Origin: Promicromonospora iranensis
Lineage (GTDB): Bacteria; Actinomycetota; Actinomycetes; Actinomycetales; Cellulomonadaceae
Length of the DNA: 64,000 nucleotides
Reading direction: 5' to 3'
NCBI RefSeq assembly: GCF_028994775.1
Contig: NZ_JAJQMN010000005.1
Span: 186,001 to 250,000 of the forward strand
Every line of letters starts with the position of its first letter. Positions within the stretch are counted from its first letter, which is position 1. Below are positions 43,182-50,952 of this stretch, in pieces. Under the pieces are notes generated by a model. The model was not told the origin of the DNA. It was given only the letters and a program-made list of their open reading frames with translations, and did no database searches. A program made the translations under genes and the position numbers.

Positions 43182-43982
43182 TCAGTGGTGGTGGTGCTCG
43201 CCGCCCGCGACCGGCGTCACACCGGGGCGGGTCCACTGGATCGCCGGGCGACCGCCGGTCCAGCTGTTGCCGACGCCGTCCTCGCCCGTCCGCCAGAACC
43301 AGCCCGGTGCCTTGCCCTCCGGCCAGCCCTCCGGGTAGTCCTGCCAGGCCTCCTTGCGGCCCCGCGCCGTCATGTCGAGCAGCGCGAGCGCCGGCATCGT
43401 CGCCTCCGCGCCGCGGCCGGTCACGGAGTTGGTGAGGAACACCCGGTCGCGTGCGCGCAGGAAGCACAGCCAGGTGCCGAACTCGCCGCCACCCACGACC
43501 TCGTCCTCCGACTCGAAGACCGAGTACCAGTGCTGCGGGTAGCCCATGAACTCGACGAACGGCGCGAGCTCCGCGGAGGGCGCCTTCGCGAACACCGCGA
43601 ACGACACGCCGCGCGCCGTCAGGTACGCCGGGTTCTGCACCGCCCAGTAGGTGAGGGTGCAGCCCTCGCACTGGTTCTCGAACGGCTCACCCAGGTGCCA
43701 CATGTGCTTGTAGACGATCAGCTCCTCGCGGCCCTCGAACAGGTCGAGCAGCGTGGTCGGCCCGTCCGGTCCGACGACGGTGGCCCCGGCGTCGACCTCG
43801 GTCATCGGCAGCCGACGCCGGGCCGCCGCGATCGCGTCGCCCTCGTGGGTGTGCGCCTTCTCGCGTACCAGCAGCTCGTCGCGGGCGGCCTGCCACGCCT
43901 CCTTGCTGACGACGGGCGGGACGGCGGCGGACGGCTCGGCGGTGCCCGCCGGCTCGGTGTGGCTCTCGTGCGTGGTGGTCAT
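43182..43982 (-). CDS. DUF899-family thioredoxin-like protein
   Basis: A 266-residue DUF899 protein. The family motifs are VVSKEAWQAARDELLVREKAHT (about residues 25-46), the region KHMWHLGEPFENQCEGCTLTYW (about residues 92-113, with a CxxC pair) and HWYSVFESEDEV. The fold is thioredoxin-like. The protein ends in a His tetrad (GEHHHH). The ATG at 43982 follows a GAGGAG RBS. It lies 128 bp downstream of a GntR regulator on the same strand. The function is unknown. Confidence 0.87.
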   Translation of the reverse strand: MTTTHESHTEPAGTAEPSAAVPPVVSKEAWQAARDELLVREKAHTHEGDAIAAARRRLPMTEVDAGATVVGPDGPTTLLDLFEGREELIVYKHMWHLGEPFENQCEGCTLTYWAVQNPAYLTARGVSFAVFAKAPSAELAPFVEFMGYPQHWYSVFESEDEVVGGGEFGTWLCFLRARDRVFLTNSVTGRGAEATMPALALLDMTARGRKEAWQDYPEGWPEGKAPGWFWRTGEDGVGNSWTGGRPAIQWTRPGVTPVAGGEHHHH

Positions 43983-44110
43983 GGTGCTCTCCTCGTTCGA
44001 TCGCAGCTCTTCCAGGAGTGCTGACGACCGGCAGGACAAAAGGTCATCGGTCGCAAGCTCACCACTACGACGAACGGTCCCCACGAGAATCGACAGGGCT
44101 TGGCCGGCTG

Positions 44111-44461
44111 CTACCGCAGCGCCGCCGAGACGATCTCCAGCGCTTCCGCCCGGCCGATGCCGAGCGCGCGGACCGTGTCCGCGTATGCGGCCGCCGCGCC
44201 CTGAGCGAGGGAGAGGCGCTGGTCGCCGGCCGCGCTCACGAACGTGCCGGCGCGGCCGCGGGTCTCGACCAGGCCCGCCGCTTCCAGCTCGCGGTACGCG
44301 CGGGCGACGGTGTTGACCGCGATGCCGAGCTCCGCCGCCAGAGCGCGCACCGTCGGCAGCCGGGTGCCGACCGGGAGCGTCCGGTCGGCCATCTGCTGGG
44401 CCAGCGTCGTGCGCACCTGCTCGAACGGCGGGACGGGGGAGTCGGCGTCGATGCTGATCAC
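44111..44461 (-). CDS. GntR-family regulator, YtrA subfamily
   Basis: A 116-residue protein with only a GntR winged helix (VGTRLPTVRALAAELGIAVNTVARAYRELEAAGLVETRGRAGTFV, about residues 30-75) and a short helical tail, which is the YtrA layout. The N-terminus ISIDADSPVPPFEQV fits a GTG start at 44461. YtrA regulators usually control ABC transporters; here the nearest gene downstream is DUF899. The amidase is divergent. Confidence 0.88.
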   Translation of the reverse strand: MISIDADSPVPPFEQVRTTLAQQMADRTLPVGTRLPTVRALAAELGIAVNTVARAYRELEAAGLVETRGRAGTFVSAAGDQRLSLAQGAAAAYADTVRALGIGRAEALEIVSAALR

Positions 44462-44572
44462 GGCAACCACAGTACAAGCGCCCGGGTCGGTGACGCAGGG
44501 CTTGGCAGGGGTCGCCTCAGCCGACCTTCGGGTGGTAGACATGTAGGACATTTCTGGATCATGGGGGGCACC

Positions 44573-45649
44573 GTGGCTGAACTGTACGAGATCAAGGACG
44601 ACGAGGGGATCGTGCTGGAGGTGCTCGGGCCGGACGACGAGCCGGCCGGCGACGGCGGCGGCGTGACAGCGGGCGAGACGCCATCCGACACCGAGCCGGA
44701 CACCCAGCCGGACACCGGGGTCGTCGAGGAGCCCGCAGAGCCCACCGACGCACCCGACGTCGTGCCCCAGGCGGCACCGAGCATCGCGTCGCGGGCCTCG
44801 TGGGGCGCCCGGTACCCGAACGGCGACCTGACGCTGAGCGGCCCGGCCGTCGAGGTCTTCGTGCACCACTCCGTCACCGCACAGCTTTCCCCGGACGCCA
44901 GCATCGCCGCCGAGGCCGAGCAGATGCGGGCGCTGGAGAGCGTCGGGCAGTCCCGGTTCGGCACCGGCATCTCCTACAACGTGGTCATCTTCCCCTCCGG
45001 CCGGGCGTACCAGGGCGTGAGCTGGAACCGTCGCGGCACGCACACCGGCGGCCGCAACAGCACCTCGCGGTCCATCTGCTTCGCGGGCAACTACGAGGTG
45101 AACCAGCCGACCGCCGCCCAGATCTCCACGGCCGCCGCCATCTTCGGCGCCGGCAAGGGCCGCTGGTGGACACGGAGCGCACCGCTGGCCGGTCACCGCG
45201 ACGTCTCGCAGACCGCGTGCCCCGGCCGGTACCTGTACGCGCGCATCGACGACATCCGCACCGGCTCGGGATCCACCCCGCCGAGCCCCGGCGAACCCGG
45301 CCGCGTCGCCGTCGACGGCTTCTGGGGCACCGCCACGACCCGTCGGCTGCAGCAAGAGCTCGGCACCACCGTCGACGGCGTCGTCTCGTCGCAGAGCGTC
45401 GCCTGGCGCGACAGCAACCCCGGCCTGACCACCGGCTGGCAGTGGGTCGCCGACGCCCAGGGCTCCCGCGTGATCGCCGCACTGCAGCGTCGGATCGGCA
45501 TGGACAGCGGGCAGCGCGACGGCAAGATCGGCCCCCGGACGATCCGCGCCCTCCAGGGCTACCTCGGCACCCCGGTCGACGGCGTGATCTCCCGGGAGTC
45601 GCGGGCAGTCATGGCCCTCCAGCGGCGCCTGAACGACGGGCGGGTCTGA
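44573..45649 (+). CDS. N-acetylmuramoyl-L-alanine amidase (PGRP fold) without signal peptide
   Basis: About 358 residues. An acidic disordered N-terminus (about residues 1-70, many Asp/Glu/Pro/Thr) leads to a PGRP/Amidase_2 domain (about 72-230) with zinc ligands in FVHHS, the HTGG loop and GHRDVSQTACPG. The C-terminal third (about 240-358) has peptidoglycan-binding-like repeats (VDGFWGTATTRRLQ, DGKIGPRTIRALQ). No signal peptide or lipobox is visible with either start (GTG 44573 with GGGGGG upstream, or ATG 44561). That is typical of phage endolysins but unusual for a chromosomal amidase. It cleaves the bond between MurNAc and the stem peptide. Confidence 0.88.
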   Translation: MAELYEIKDDEGIVLEVLGPDDEPAGDGGGVTAGETPSDTEPDTQPDTGVVEEPAEPTDAPDVVPQAAPSIASRASWGARYPNGDLTLSGPAVEVFVHHSVTAQLSPDASIAAEAEQMRALESVGQSRFGTGISYNVVIFPSGRAYQGVSWNRRGTHTGGRNSTSRSICFAGNYEVNQPTAAQISTAAAIFGAGKGRWWTRSAPLAGHRDVSQTACPGRYLYARIDDIRTGSGSTPPSPGEPGRVAVDGFWGTATTRRLQQELGTTVDGVVSSQSVAWRDSNPGLTTGWQWVADAQGSRVIAALQRRIGMDSGQRDGKIGPRTIRALQGYLGTPVDGVISRESRAVMALQRRLNDGRV

Positions 45650-45754
45650 CGCAACCCGCAGGGCAGGAGCGCACACCGGAGGTCGGACCCGCTCGACCAT
45701 CGCGGCGCGTTCGCAGCTTCGGCGTGTTTCAGAAGTCCTGAGGCTTTGATACAC

Positions 45755-45769
45755 CGCCCGTCTCGGGCG
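45755..45769. repeat. Hairpin at the right end of the TnpB element
   Basis: CGCCCG-TCT-CGGGCG lies 8 bp beyond the tnpB stop codon, where IS200/IS605-type elements carry the right-end hairpin and the 3' part of the guide (reRNA/omega RNA). The element boundary itself cannot be fixed. Confidence 0.5.
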
Positions 45770-45776
45770 TCCAGGG

Positions 45777-47132
45777 TCAGGCCGCAGGTGCGGCCTGGAC
45801 TCTGGTTCCCACGTCGTTCAGTCCCTTGCCGCTACGGCCGCGATGGTCGGAGCGGGTGGGGGTGTCCTGTCGGTGGGCGGTGGTGACGGGGCCGGCTGCT
45901 TGACGGTCCCCGACCCGGGCAACACCACACCCCGCACCGTCATCAGCGGCGGGGGTGTGGTTCTCGGCCCAGGCGGCGAGATTGACGGCGGCATTCAGAT
46001 CCCGATCCATGACATGCCCACACGAGCGGCACTGGAAGGTGCGGTCCTTGAGGGTCAGGTCCGTGCGGACTGTGCCGCAGGATGAGCAGGTCTTGGTCGA
46101 CGGGAACCACCGGTCCGCCAGTACGACCTGACCTCCACGCCACGCCTGCTTGTAGGTGATCTGCCGAGCGAGCTCGCCCCACGCCGCATCACTGATGGCA
46201 CGGGAGAGCCTGCGGTTGGATCGCATGCCGGTGATGTTCAGGTCTTCCAGGACCAGCTTGTCGTGGGTTTTGACGAGCTGGTTGGAGACCTGATGCAGAT
46301 AGTGATGGCGACGGTCCCGGATCCGGGCATGCTGCCGGGAGAGACGCAGGACGGCCTTCTTGCGGTTCTTGGATCCCGTCTTCTTCCGGGAGACGGCCTT
46401 GGACAGGCGGCGCAAGCGTTTCAGGCCGCGCCGGAAGGCACGGGGGTTGGCCACCCGCAGGACCTCGACTCCGTCGGATGTCCGACGCAACCTCCGCGTG
46501 TCCTCCCGCACTTTCAGCGTCCCGATCTTCGGCAGGCTCACCGACCGGGCACCGGTCCTGACCGGACAATCACTGTCGCCCACGCGGATACTCGACCGGC
46601 CCCGGGCGGTCTTGTTCCGGATCCGGAACGACCCACCCGCCCGGTTCTTCTTCTTGAACCGGGGGAACCCGACCCGCGGCCCCTTCCGGACACCCGTGCG
46701 GGAGTCGCCGCATGCTTTCAACGCACGTCCGAGATCGACCACGCCTTCCTCGAACACCTGCGCCAGGACCTGCTCCCGCCAGACCAGCCCCGTGACCTCC
46801 ACCTCCGCGGTCCCGTCCGCGGCGACGACGAACCGGTGCCCCGCGGCCGCCGACACTTTCCACCGATTGAACGCGTTGATCAGATCGAAGCCCGACCATG
46901 GCACCCCGGACCCGTCCCGCGAGTCCTCGATGCCGGGGCCAACGACATCGCCGTCCGACACCGCACCCGAACTTCGCTCGCTCCCTGCCTGGGCCCGCGC
47001 GCCCTTGTGCAGGCGTAACGCCTGGTTGAACGCGAACCGAGCCGCACCGACATGCCGGGACAGCACACGTTCCTGCTCGACCGACGGGTCGAGACGAAAC
47101 CGGAACGACGTATGCCTTGCCACGCACGGCAT
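45777..47132 (-). pseudogene. tnpB: IS200/IS605-family TnpB lacking the RuvC-I segment
   Basis: A 451-residue OrfB/TnpB protein. The N-terminal HTH and recognition regions (RHTSFRFRLDP, RVGFPRFKKKNR) are present, as are the RuvC-II Glu (LVLEDLNITGM), the CxxC...CxxC zinc finger (CSSCG, CRSCG) and the RuvC-III DRDLNAAVN motif. Between VREDTRRLRR and DGVEVLRVANPRAFRR roughly 65-75 residues normally found in TnpB are absent. This removes the end of the WED domain and the RuvC-I strand with the catalytic Asp (GxDxG). The join is in frame, so a nuclease-dead protein could still be made. No tnpA is nearby. An ATG at 47132 is the probable start. The C-terminal tail of about 60 residues overlaps the guide RNA region. 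Confidence 0.8.
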
Positions 47133-47241
47133 CCTGCCACCCACCCCCGACGATCTCGCACACCTGTTCTATGAACCGGCACGGGCCAGCCATCCACCGC
47201 CGGACCGCACCCATTGCGAAATACGCCGTAGTCTCGCGTCC

Positions 47242-48138
47242 ATGAGTGACGCCGCACAGCATGCCGACCGCACCTCCGCCCCGGACCCGATCCCGCTGGG
47301 CACCACGCCCCGGCCCGTCGACGGCACCGACCTGGCCACCCGGGTCCGGACGGCGCTCGCGGAGGAGCTCGGCGGCCGGACGGCCGGGCTCGAGCGGGCG
47401 TCGATCGACGCGGTCCTGGACGGCGCCGACATCGTGTCGGCGGACATCGACCTCACCGGCGTCGTCGTCCGCGGCGACGGTGCGCCCGGGCAGGCCGGAG
47501 CCGCCGGCTCGAAGCGGTGGCAGCCCGAGGTAGTCCGGCGGGAGCCGGGGACGCTGCGCCGCCTCCGCGTGGACGCGCACCGGCTCGTCGCGGTGGACCT
47601 GCCCGTCGACGTCACCGCTGAGCTCGAGGGCCTGCGGTTCGAGTGGGTGGAGGGCTCGGACGGCCGCGTCGGCATCCTGCCGGTGGAGCCCAGCGAGGCG
47701 CACCCGGTCTCCGGCCACGCACGCGTCGCCGTCGACAAGGCGGGCCTGGTCGCGACGGCCCGCGGCCTGCTGAGCGTGGTGCTGCAGCAGCAGGGCATCA
47801 CCCTGACCGGGCTGGACGTCGACCTGGTGTCGCGGGGCCCGCGCGCCGCGACGCTCCGGGCCGACGCGGCCATCAAGAAGGGCATGTTCCTGTCCGCCCG
47901 GGTGCAGGCCACCGCGTCCGTCAGCGTGGACGAGAACATGGTTCTCGCCATCCGCGACGTGCAGCTCGGCAGCGGCAACCCGCTCGTGGCGGCGCTGCTG
48001 GGCACGATCAAGAGCAGGGTGGAGGCCGCGACGAGCCGGGACATCGACCTCGCCGAGAAGCTGCCCGACGGGGTCCGGCTGGCCGACGTGCGGCTCGACG
48101 TCGGCCAGGAGCTCGTGGTCAGCGCGCGGCTGGCCTGA
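47242..48138 (+). CDS. DUF2993/LmeA-like hypothetical protein
   Basis: A 298-residue protein without a signal peptide. Alternating amphipathic strands (VDKAGLVATARGLLSVVLQQQGITLTGLDVDLVS, about residues 160-195) and a C-terminal strand-rich LADVRLDVGQELVVSARL suggest the DUF2993/LmeA lipid-binding fold, but the match is weak to my eye. I start at the ATG at 47242 (MSDAAQ); longer readings run antisense through tnpB. The gene lies directly beside the TnpB element (97 bp from its start). The function is unknown. Confidence 0.65.
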   Translation: MSDAAQHADRTSAPDPIPLGTTPRPVDGTDLATRVRTALAEELGGRTAGLERASIDAVLDGADIVSADIDLTGVVVRGDGAPGQAGAAGSKRWQPEVVRREPGTLRRLRVDAHRLVAVDLPVDVTAELEGLRFEWVEGSDGRVGILPVEPSEAHPVSGHARVAVDKAGLVATARGLLSVVLQQQGITLTGLDVDLVSRGPRAATLRADAAIKKGMFLSARVQATASVSVDENMVLAIRDVQLGSGNPLVAALLGTIKSRVEAATSRDIDLAEKLPDGVRLADVRLDVGQELVVSARLA

Positions 48139-48258
48139 CCGTCTCCGGCGCCCGGCGACGGGCCTCGACCCCGGCGCTCTGACCCTCTACCTGAGGTTGA
48201 ACCTTCCGAAACTCTCGACCTCACCTTGAACCTGAGCGCAGGCCCGGCGCGCCCAGGT

Positions 48259-48319
48259 GTCGACCACAGCAGCTTCTGCCCAGAGAGGCCATCTCGGGGC
48301 AGAAGCTGCTGTGGTCGAC
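48259..48319. terminator. Perfect hairpin (23-bp arms) between convergent genes
   Basis: The arms at 48259-48281 and 48297-48319 are exact complements around a 15-nt loop that can itself pair (AGAGA...TCT). It ends 13 bp before the stop codon of the convergent secreted protein. There is no U tract. Confidence 0.75.
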
Positions 48320-48332
48320 GTCGGAGCTCGCG

Positions 48333-49361
48333 TCAGTACGGGTTGTTCACGTAGGTGCGGTCCAGGTGCTCCGGGATGCGGAAGTAGCTCGCCGACAGGC
48401 CGGCCGGGTCCGTGGCCAGGGCGCCGCGGCCGGGGCCGTCGTCACCGTCGTCCCAGCCCCACGGCGCGTTCGCCGAGTTCTGGGAGCAGGAGATCCCGCC
48501 GTCGCCGCAGCTGCCGGACCTGTCGCCGGCGAACGTGCCGTGGCTCGCGAACAGCTGGCCGTTCGCGCGCTGCGCCCACAGCCCGCCCGGCGTGTGAACG
48601 TCCACGAGCCGGTAGGACACGTCGCGGTCGTCCGGGTGCTCGGGCACCTCGGCGCGGCCCGCGGGGTAGTAGACGACGCCGTCGCCCCTGATGTCGTAGC
48701 CCGGCCGTGCCTTGAGGCCGTGCCCCTTGGCCTCCTGGGCGGTGACCGGATGGGCCAGGCCGTCGTGCGGGCTGGTCGCCAGCTGCAGGGTGCCGTCGAG
48801 GTTCTCGGCGCCGGCGCCCCACGTGCTGCCTGCCGGCGTGTACGAGAAGAAGTCGCTGTGGGCCACCGTGACCGCACCGCGCAGCACGCCGAACGTCGAG
48901 CCGTCCTTCTGCACGGCGACCATGACGCCCTCGGCGTCGTTCTCGTGCTCCGTGTCGAAGATCGAGTCCGACCAGTCGCGCGGGTGGAAGAACATGTAGG
49001 TGACGAACCAGTGGCTGCCGGTCTCCTGGACCGAGTAGTACGCGGTGGCGGCCAGCGGGTGGTTGCCGGTGTTGTCCCAGTTGTTGCGCCCGTCCAGGTC
49101 GCCGTCGAAGTCGTAGGCCGCGATGTAGTCCGAACGTCCGCCCAGCGCATTGGTGCCGGTCTGGTCGACGTCCTGGTAGTGGATGGGTGCCCAGCGCTGA
49201 GCCAGGTCGGCGTGGCTCGCCGCTGATGCGGCCAGGGCGGCCGTTGCCGGCCCCACAGTCGCGGATCCCGCCGTCGCGGATCCCGCCGCCGCGACGCCCA
49301 GGGCGACCACGGCCGCCGTCGTGCCCCAGGCGATCCTCGATGTTCGTGCAGGTCCAGGCAT
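48333..49361 (-). CDS. Secreted Vps62/NPP1-like protein
   Basis: A 342-residue exported protein. The signal peptide covers about residues 1-48 (TSRIAWGTTAAVVALGVAAAGSA, with a long Ala/Gly/Thr stretch). The mature part is rich in Trp, Tyr and Asp: RWAPIHYQD, DFDGDLDGRNNWDN, HWFVTYMFFHPRDWSD, EHENDAEGVMV, SCGDGGISC. The pattern recalls Vps62-related and NPP1-like beta-sandwich proteins, but the GHRHDWE heptapeptide of NPP1 toxins is absent. A role outside the cell in polymer or cell-surface binding is possible. The start (MPGPART) is at 49361. Confidence 0.7.
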   Translation of the reverse strand: MPGPARTSRIAWGTTAAVVALGVAAAGSATAGSATVGPATAALAASAASHADLAQRWAPIHYQDVDQTGTNALGGRSDYIAAYDFDGDLDGRNNWDNTGNHPLAATAYYSVQETGSHWFVTYMFFHPRDWSDSIFDTEHENDAEGVMVAVQKDGSTFGVLRGAVTVAHSDFFSYTPAGSTWGAGAENLDGTLQLATSPHDGLAHPVTAQEAKGHGLKARPGYDIRGDGVVYYPAGRAEVPEHPDDRDVSYRLVDVHTPGGLWAQRANGQLFASHGTFAGDRSGSCGDGGISCSQNSANAPWGWDDGDDGPGRGALATDPAGLSASYFRIPEHLDRTYVNNPY

Positions 49362-49530
49362 GTTTTCCCTCGTCCCGTCGTTCTGGCAGGTGGATCGTCG
49401 AGGGAGAGACTTCACCCACCGCATGACCAACGGGCGACCTCTGTGTGGCAGACGGATGACCATTTGTCCGCTTCGGGGGACGCTTGTCCTGCCCGGCCCG
49501 TCGGACTTTCCGTTACAGCGCGACGGCTTT

Positions 49531-49543
49531 GCGATACGTTCCG
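49531..49543 (+). promoter_or_regulatory. Shared element upstream of the first P450
   Basis: GCGATACGTTCCG lies 55 bp upstream of the P450 start. An almost identical 13-mer occurs 52 bp upstream of the second P450 (50889-50901). TACGTT could be the -10 hexamer or part of an operator. Confidence 0.5.
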
Positions 49544-49597
49544 ATCCGATCGGTCGAGGTGGCGCCCCCGCCCCGAGCGCGCTGAGAACGAGGAACC

Positions 49598-50845
49598 ATG
49601 ACACGCACGACGACCACCCTGTCGGAACGCCTGACCGACCTGGACGGCCTGACCCCGCTCACGGAGACCACGAGGAGCTCCGATCCCGCGGCGGTGTACG
49701 AGCGGCTGCGCGCCCGGTGGGGCAACGTGGCGCCCGTGCTCCTGGAGGACGACGTGCGGGCCTGGCTCGTGCTCGGGCACCGGGAGCTGGCCACGGTGCT
49801 GCGCAACGAGAGCCTGTTCTCGCGCGACTCGCGCAACTGGAGCCTGGTCGCGGCCGGCGGCCTGGACCCGGGCAGTGGCGTCGGCGCGATCCTCTCCCCG
49901 CGAGACAGCGTCTACTACGTCGACGGGACGCGGCACCGGCACCTGCGACGCCTCATCGACGACGCGTTCGACGGGTTCGACGAGCACCGTCTCGCCGTGA
50001 CCGTCCGGCAGTGGTGCGAGAGCACGCTGGACCGGGTGGTGGGCAAGGGCGAGGCCGACCTCGTCAGCGAGTACGCGTGGGCGATCCCGCTGCTGGCGAT
50101 GTCCACGATGTTCGGGCTCGGTCCGGAGGAGGCGCGGGCCATGCTCGGCCACGCGCGCCGGATCTTCCGGGCCAGGGGAGCGGAGGGCGCCGAGGCGCTC
50201 GCCGCGCAGAAGAGCCTCATCGTGGAACTGGTCGCCAGGCGCCGGGTGCGGCCGTCGGACGACATGACGTCGGCGATCCTGCGCCACCCGAGCCTGCCCA
50301 CCGACGAGGACGTGCAGAGCGCGGTCTCCACGATGCTCGTGCTGGGCAGCGAGTTCGAGGTTGCGTGGATCACGCAGTCGCTGCGGATGAGGTTGACGGA
50401 CCCACGGTTCGACGGGCGTTCGGGAGGCATGCTGTCGGCGTCCGACACGCTGGAGGCAGTGCTCGGCTCCATCCCGCCCGCGAGCAACACCGGGCCCCGC
50501 TTCGCGCTGGCGGACACGACGCTGGCCGGCCGCAGGATCGAGGCGGGTGATGCCCTCGTACCGGGCATCCTCGGCGCGAGCGCGGAGTCGCGCGCGTCGG
50601 GAGACGACCTCTGGCTGGAGCCCGGCAACCTGGCCTACCTCACCTGGGGCGCAGGCCCGCACGCCTGCCCGGTGCGCCGCCCGGCCCGGGTGATCGCGCA
50701 GGTGGCGGTCGAGGTGGCGCTCCGTCGGCTCGGCGGGGTGACGCTCACGGTTCCGGTGGACTCGCTGCCTGCCACGGGAAGTCTGTGGTCGTCCATGCCC
50801 TGGCAGCTCCCGGTGCGGTTCGAGGCGCCTGCCGGCCGCGCCTGA
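49598..50845 (+). CDS. Cytochrome P450-like protein lacking ExxR (copy 1)
   Basis: A 415-residue P450-fold protein. The C-helix HRHLRRLIDDAF (about residues 111-122) and the heme-ligand loop LTWGAGPHACPVRRPA (about residues 348-363, Cys in HAC) are clear. The K-helix reads SDTLEAVLGSIPP (about 286-298), so the ExxR pair is lost (E present, no Arg). The I-helix shows VLGSEFEVAW in place of A/G-G-x-D/E-T. Streptomyces CYP157 proteins, linked to conservon operons, are known to lack ExxR, and this protein resembles that group. Heme binding is likely, but monooxygenase activity is doubtful. It is followed 107 bp later by a paralogue. Confidence 0.88.
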   Translation: MTRTTTTLSERLTDLDGLTPLTETTRSSDPAAVYERLRARWGNVAPVLLEDDVRAWLVLGHRELATVLRNESLFSRDSRNWSLVAAGGLDPGSGVGAILSPRDSVYYVDGTRHRHLRRLIDDAFDGFDEHRLAVTVRQWCESTLDRVVGKGEADLVSEYAWAIPLLAMSTMFGLGPEEARAMLGHARRIFRARGAEGAEALAAQKSLIVELVARRRVRPSDDMTSAILRHPSLPTDEDVQSAVSTMLVLGSEFEVAWITQSLRMRLTDPRFDGRSGGMLSASDTLEAVLGSIPPASNTGPRFALADTTLAGRRIEAGDALVPGILGASAESRASGDDLWLEPGNLAYLTWGAGPHACPVRRPARVIAQVAVEVALRRLGGVTLTVPVDSLPATGSLWSSMPWQLPVRFEAPAGRA

Positions 50846-50886
50846 GCAGGGGCGGATGCCGGCCGGTTCACGAGCCCGCATCGGAC

Positions 50887-50904
50887 ATGCGGTACATTCC
50901 GCAT
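50887..50904 (+). promoter_or_regulatory. Palindromic element upstream of the second P450
   Basis: ATGCGG-TACATT-CCGCAT is an inverted repeat 49-66 bp upstream of the second P450 start and contains the 13-mer GCGGTACATTCCG shared with the first P450 promoter. Confidence 0.5.
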
Positions 50905-50952
50905 AAATGACGTTCGAGTGCGACGCAGTCGTGCCCAGAACCCCGGGGAGCC

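Noticed and set aside
45650-47241. Exact boundaries and target-adjacent motif of the TnpB element
   Set aside because: A right-end hairpin is visible, but no duplicated ends or left-end hairpin can be fixed without an empty-site comparison.
887-48319. The five hairpins as copies of one MITE-like mobile element
   Set aside because: Their arms share no sequence, there are no visible target-site duplications and lengths differ, so they are not copies of one element.
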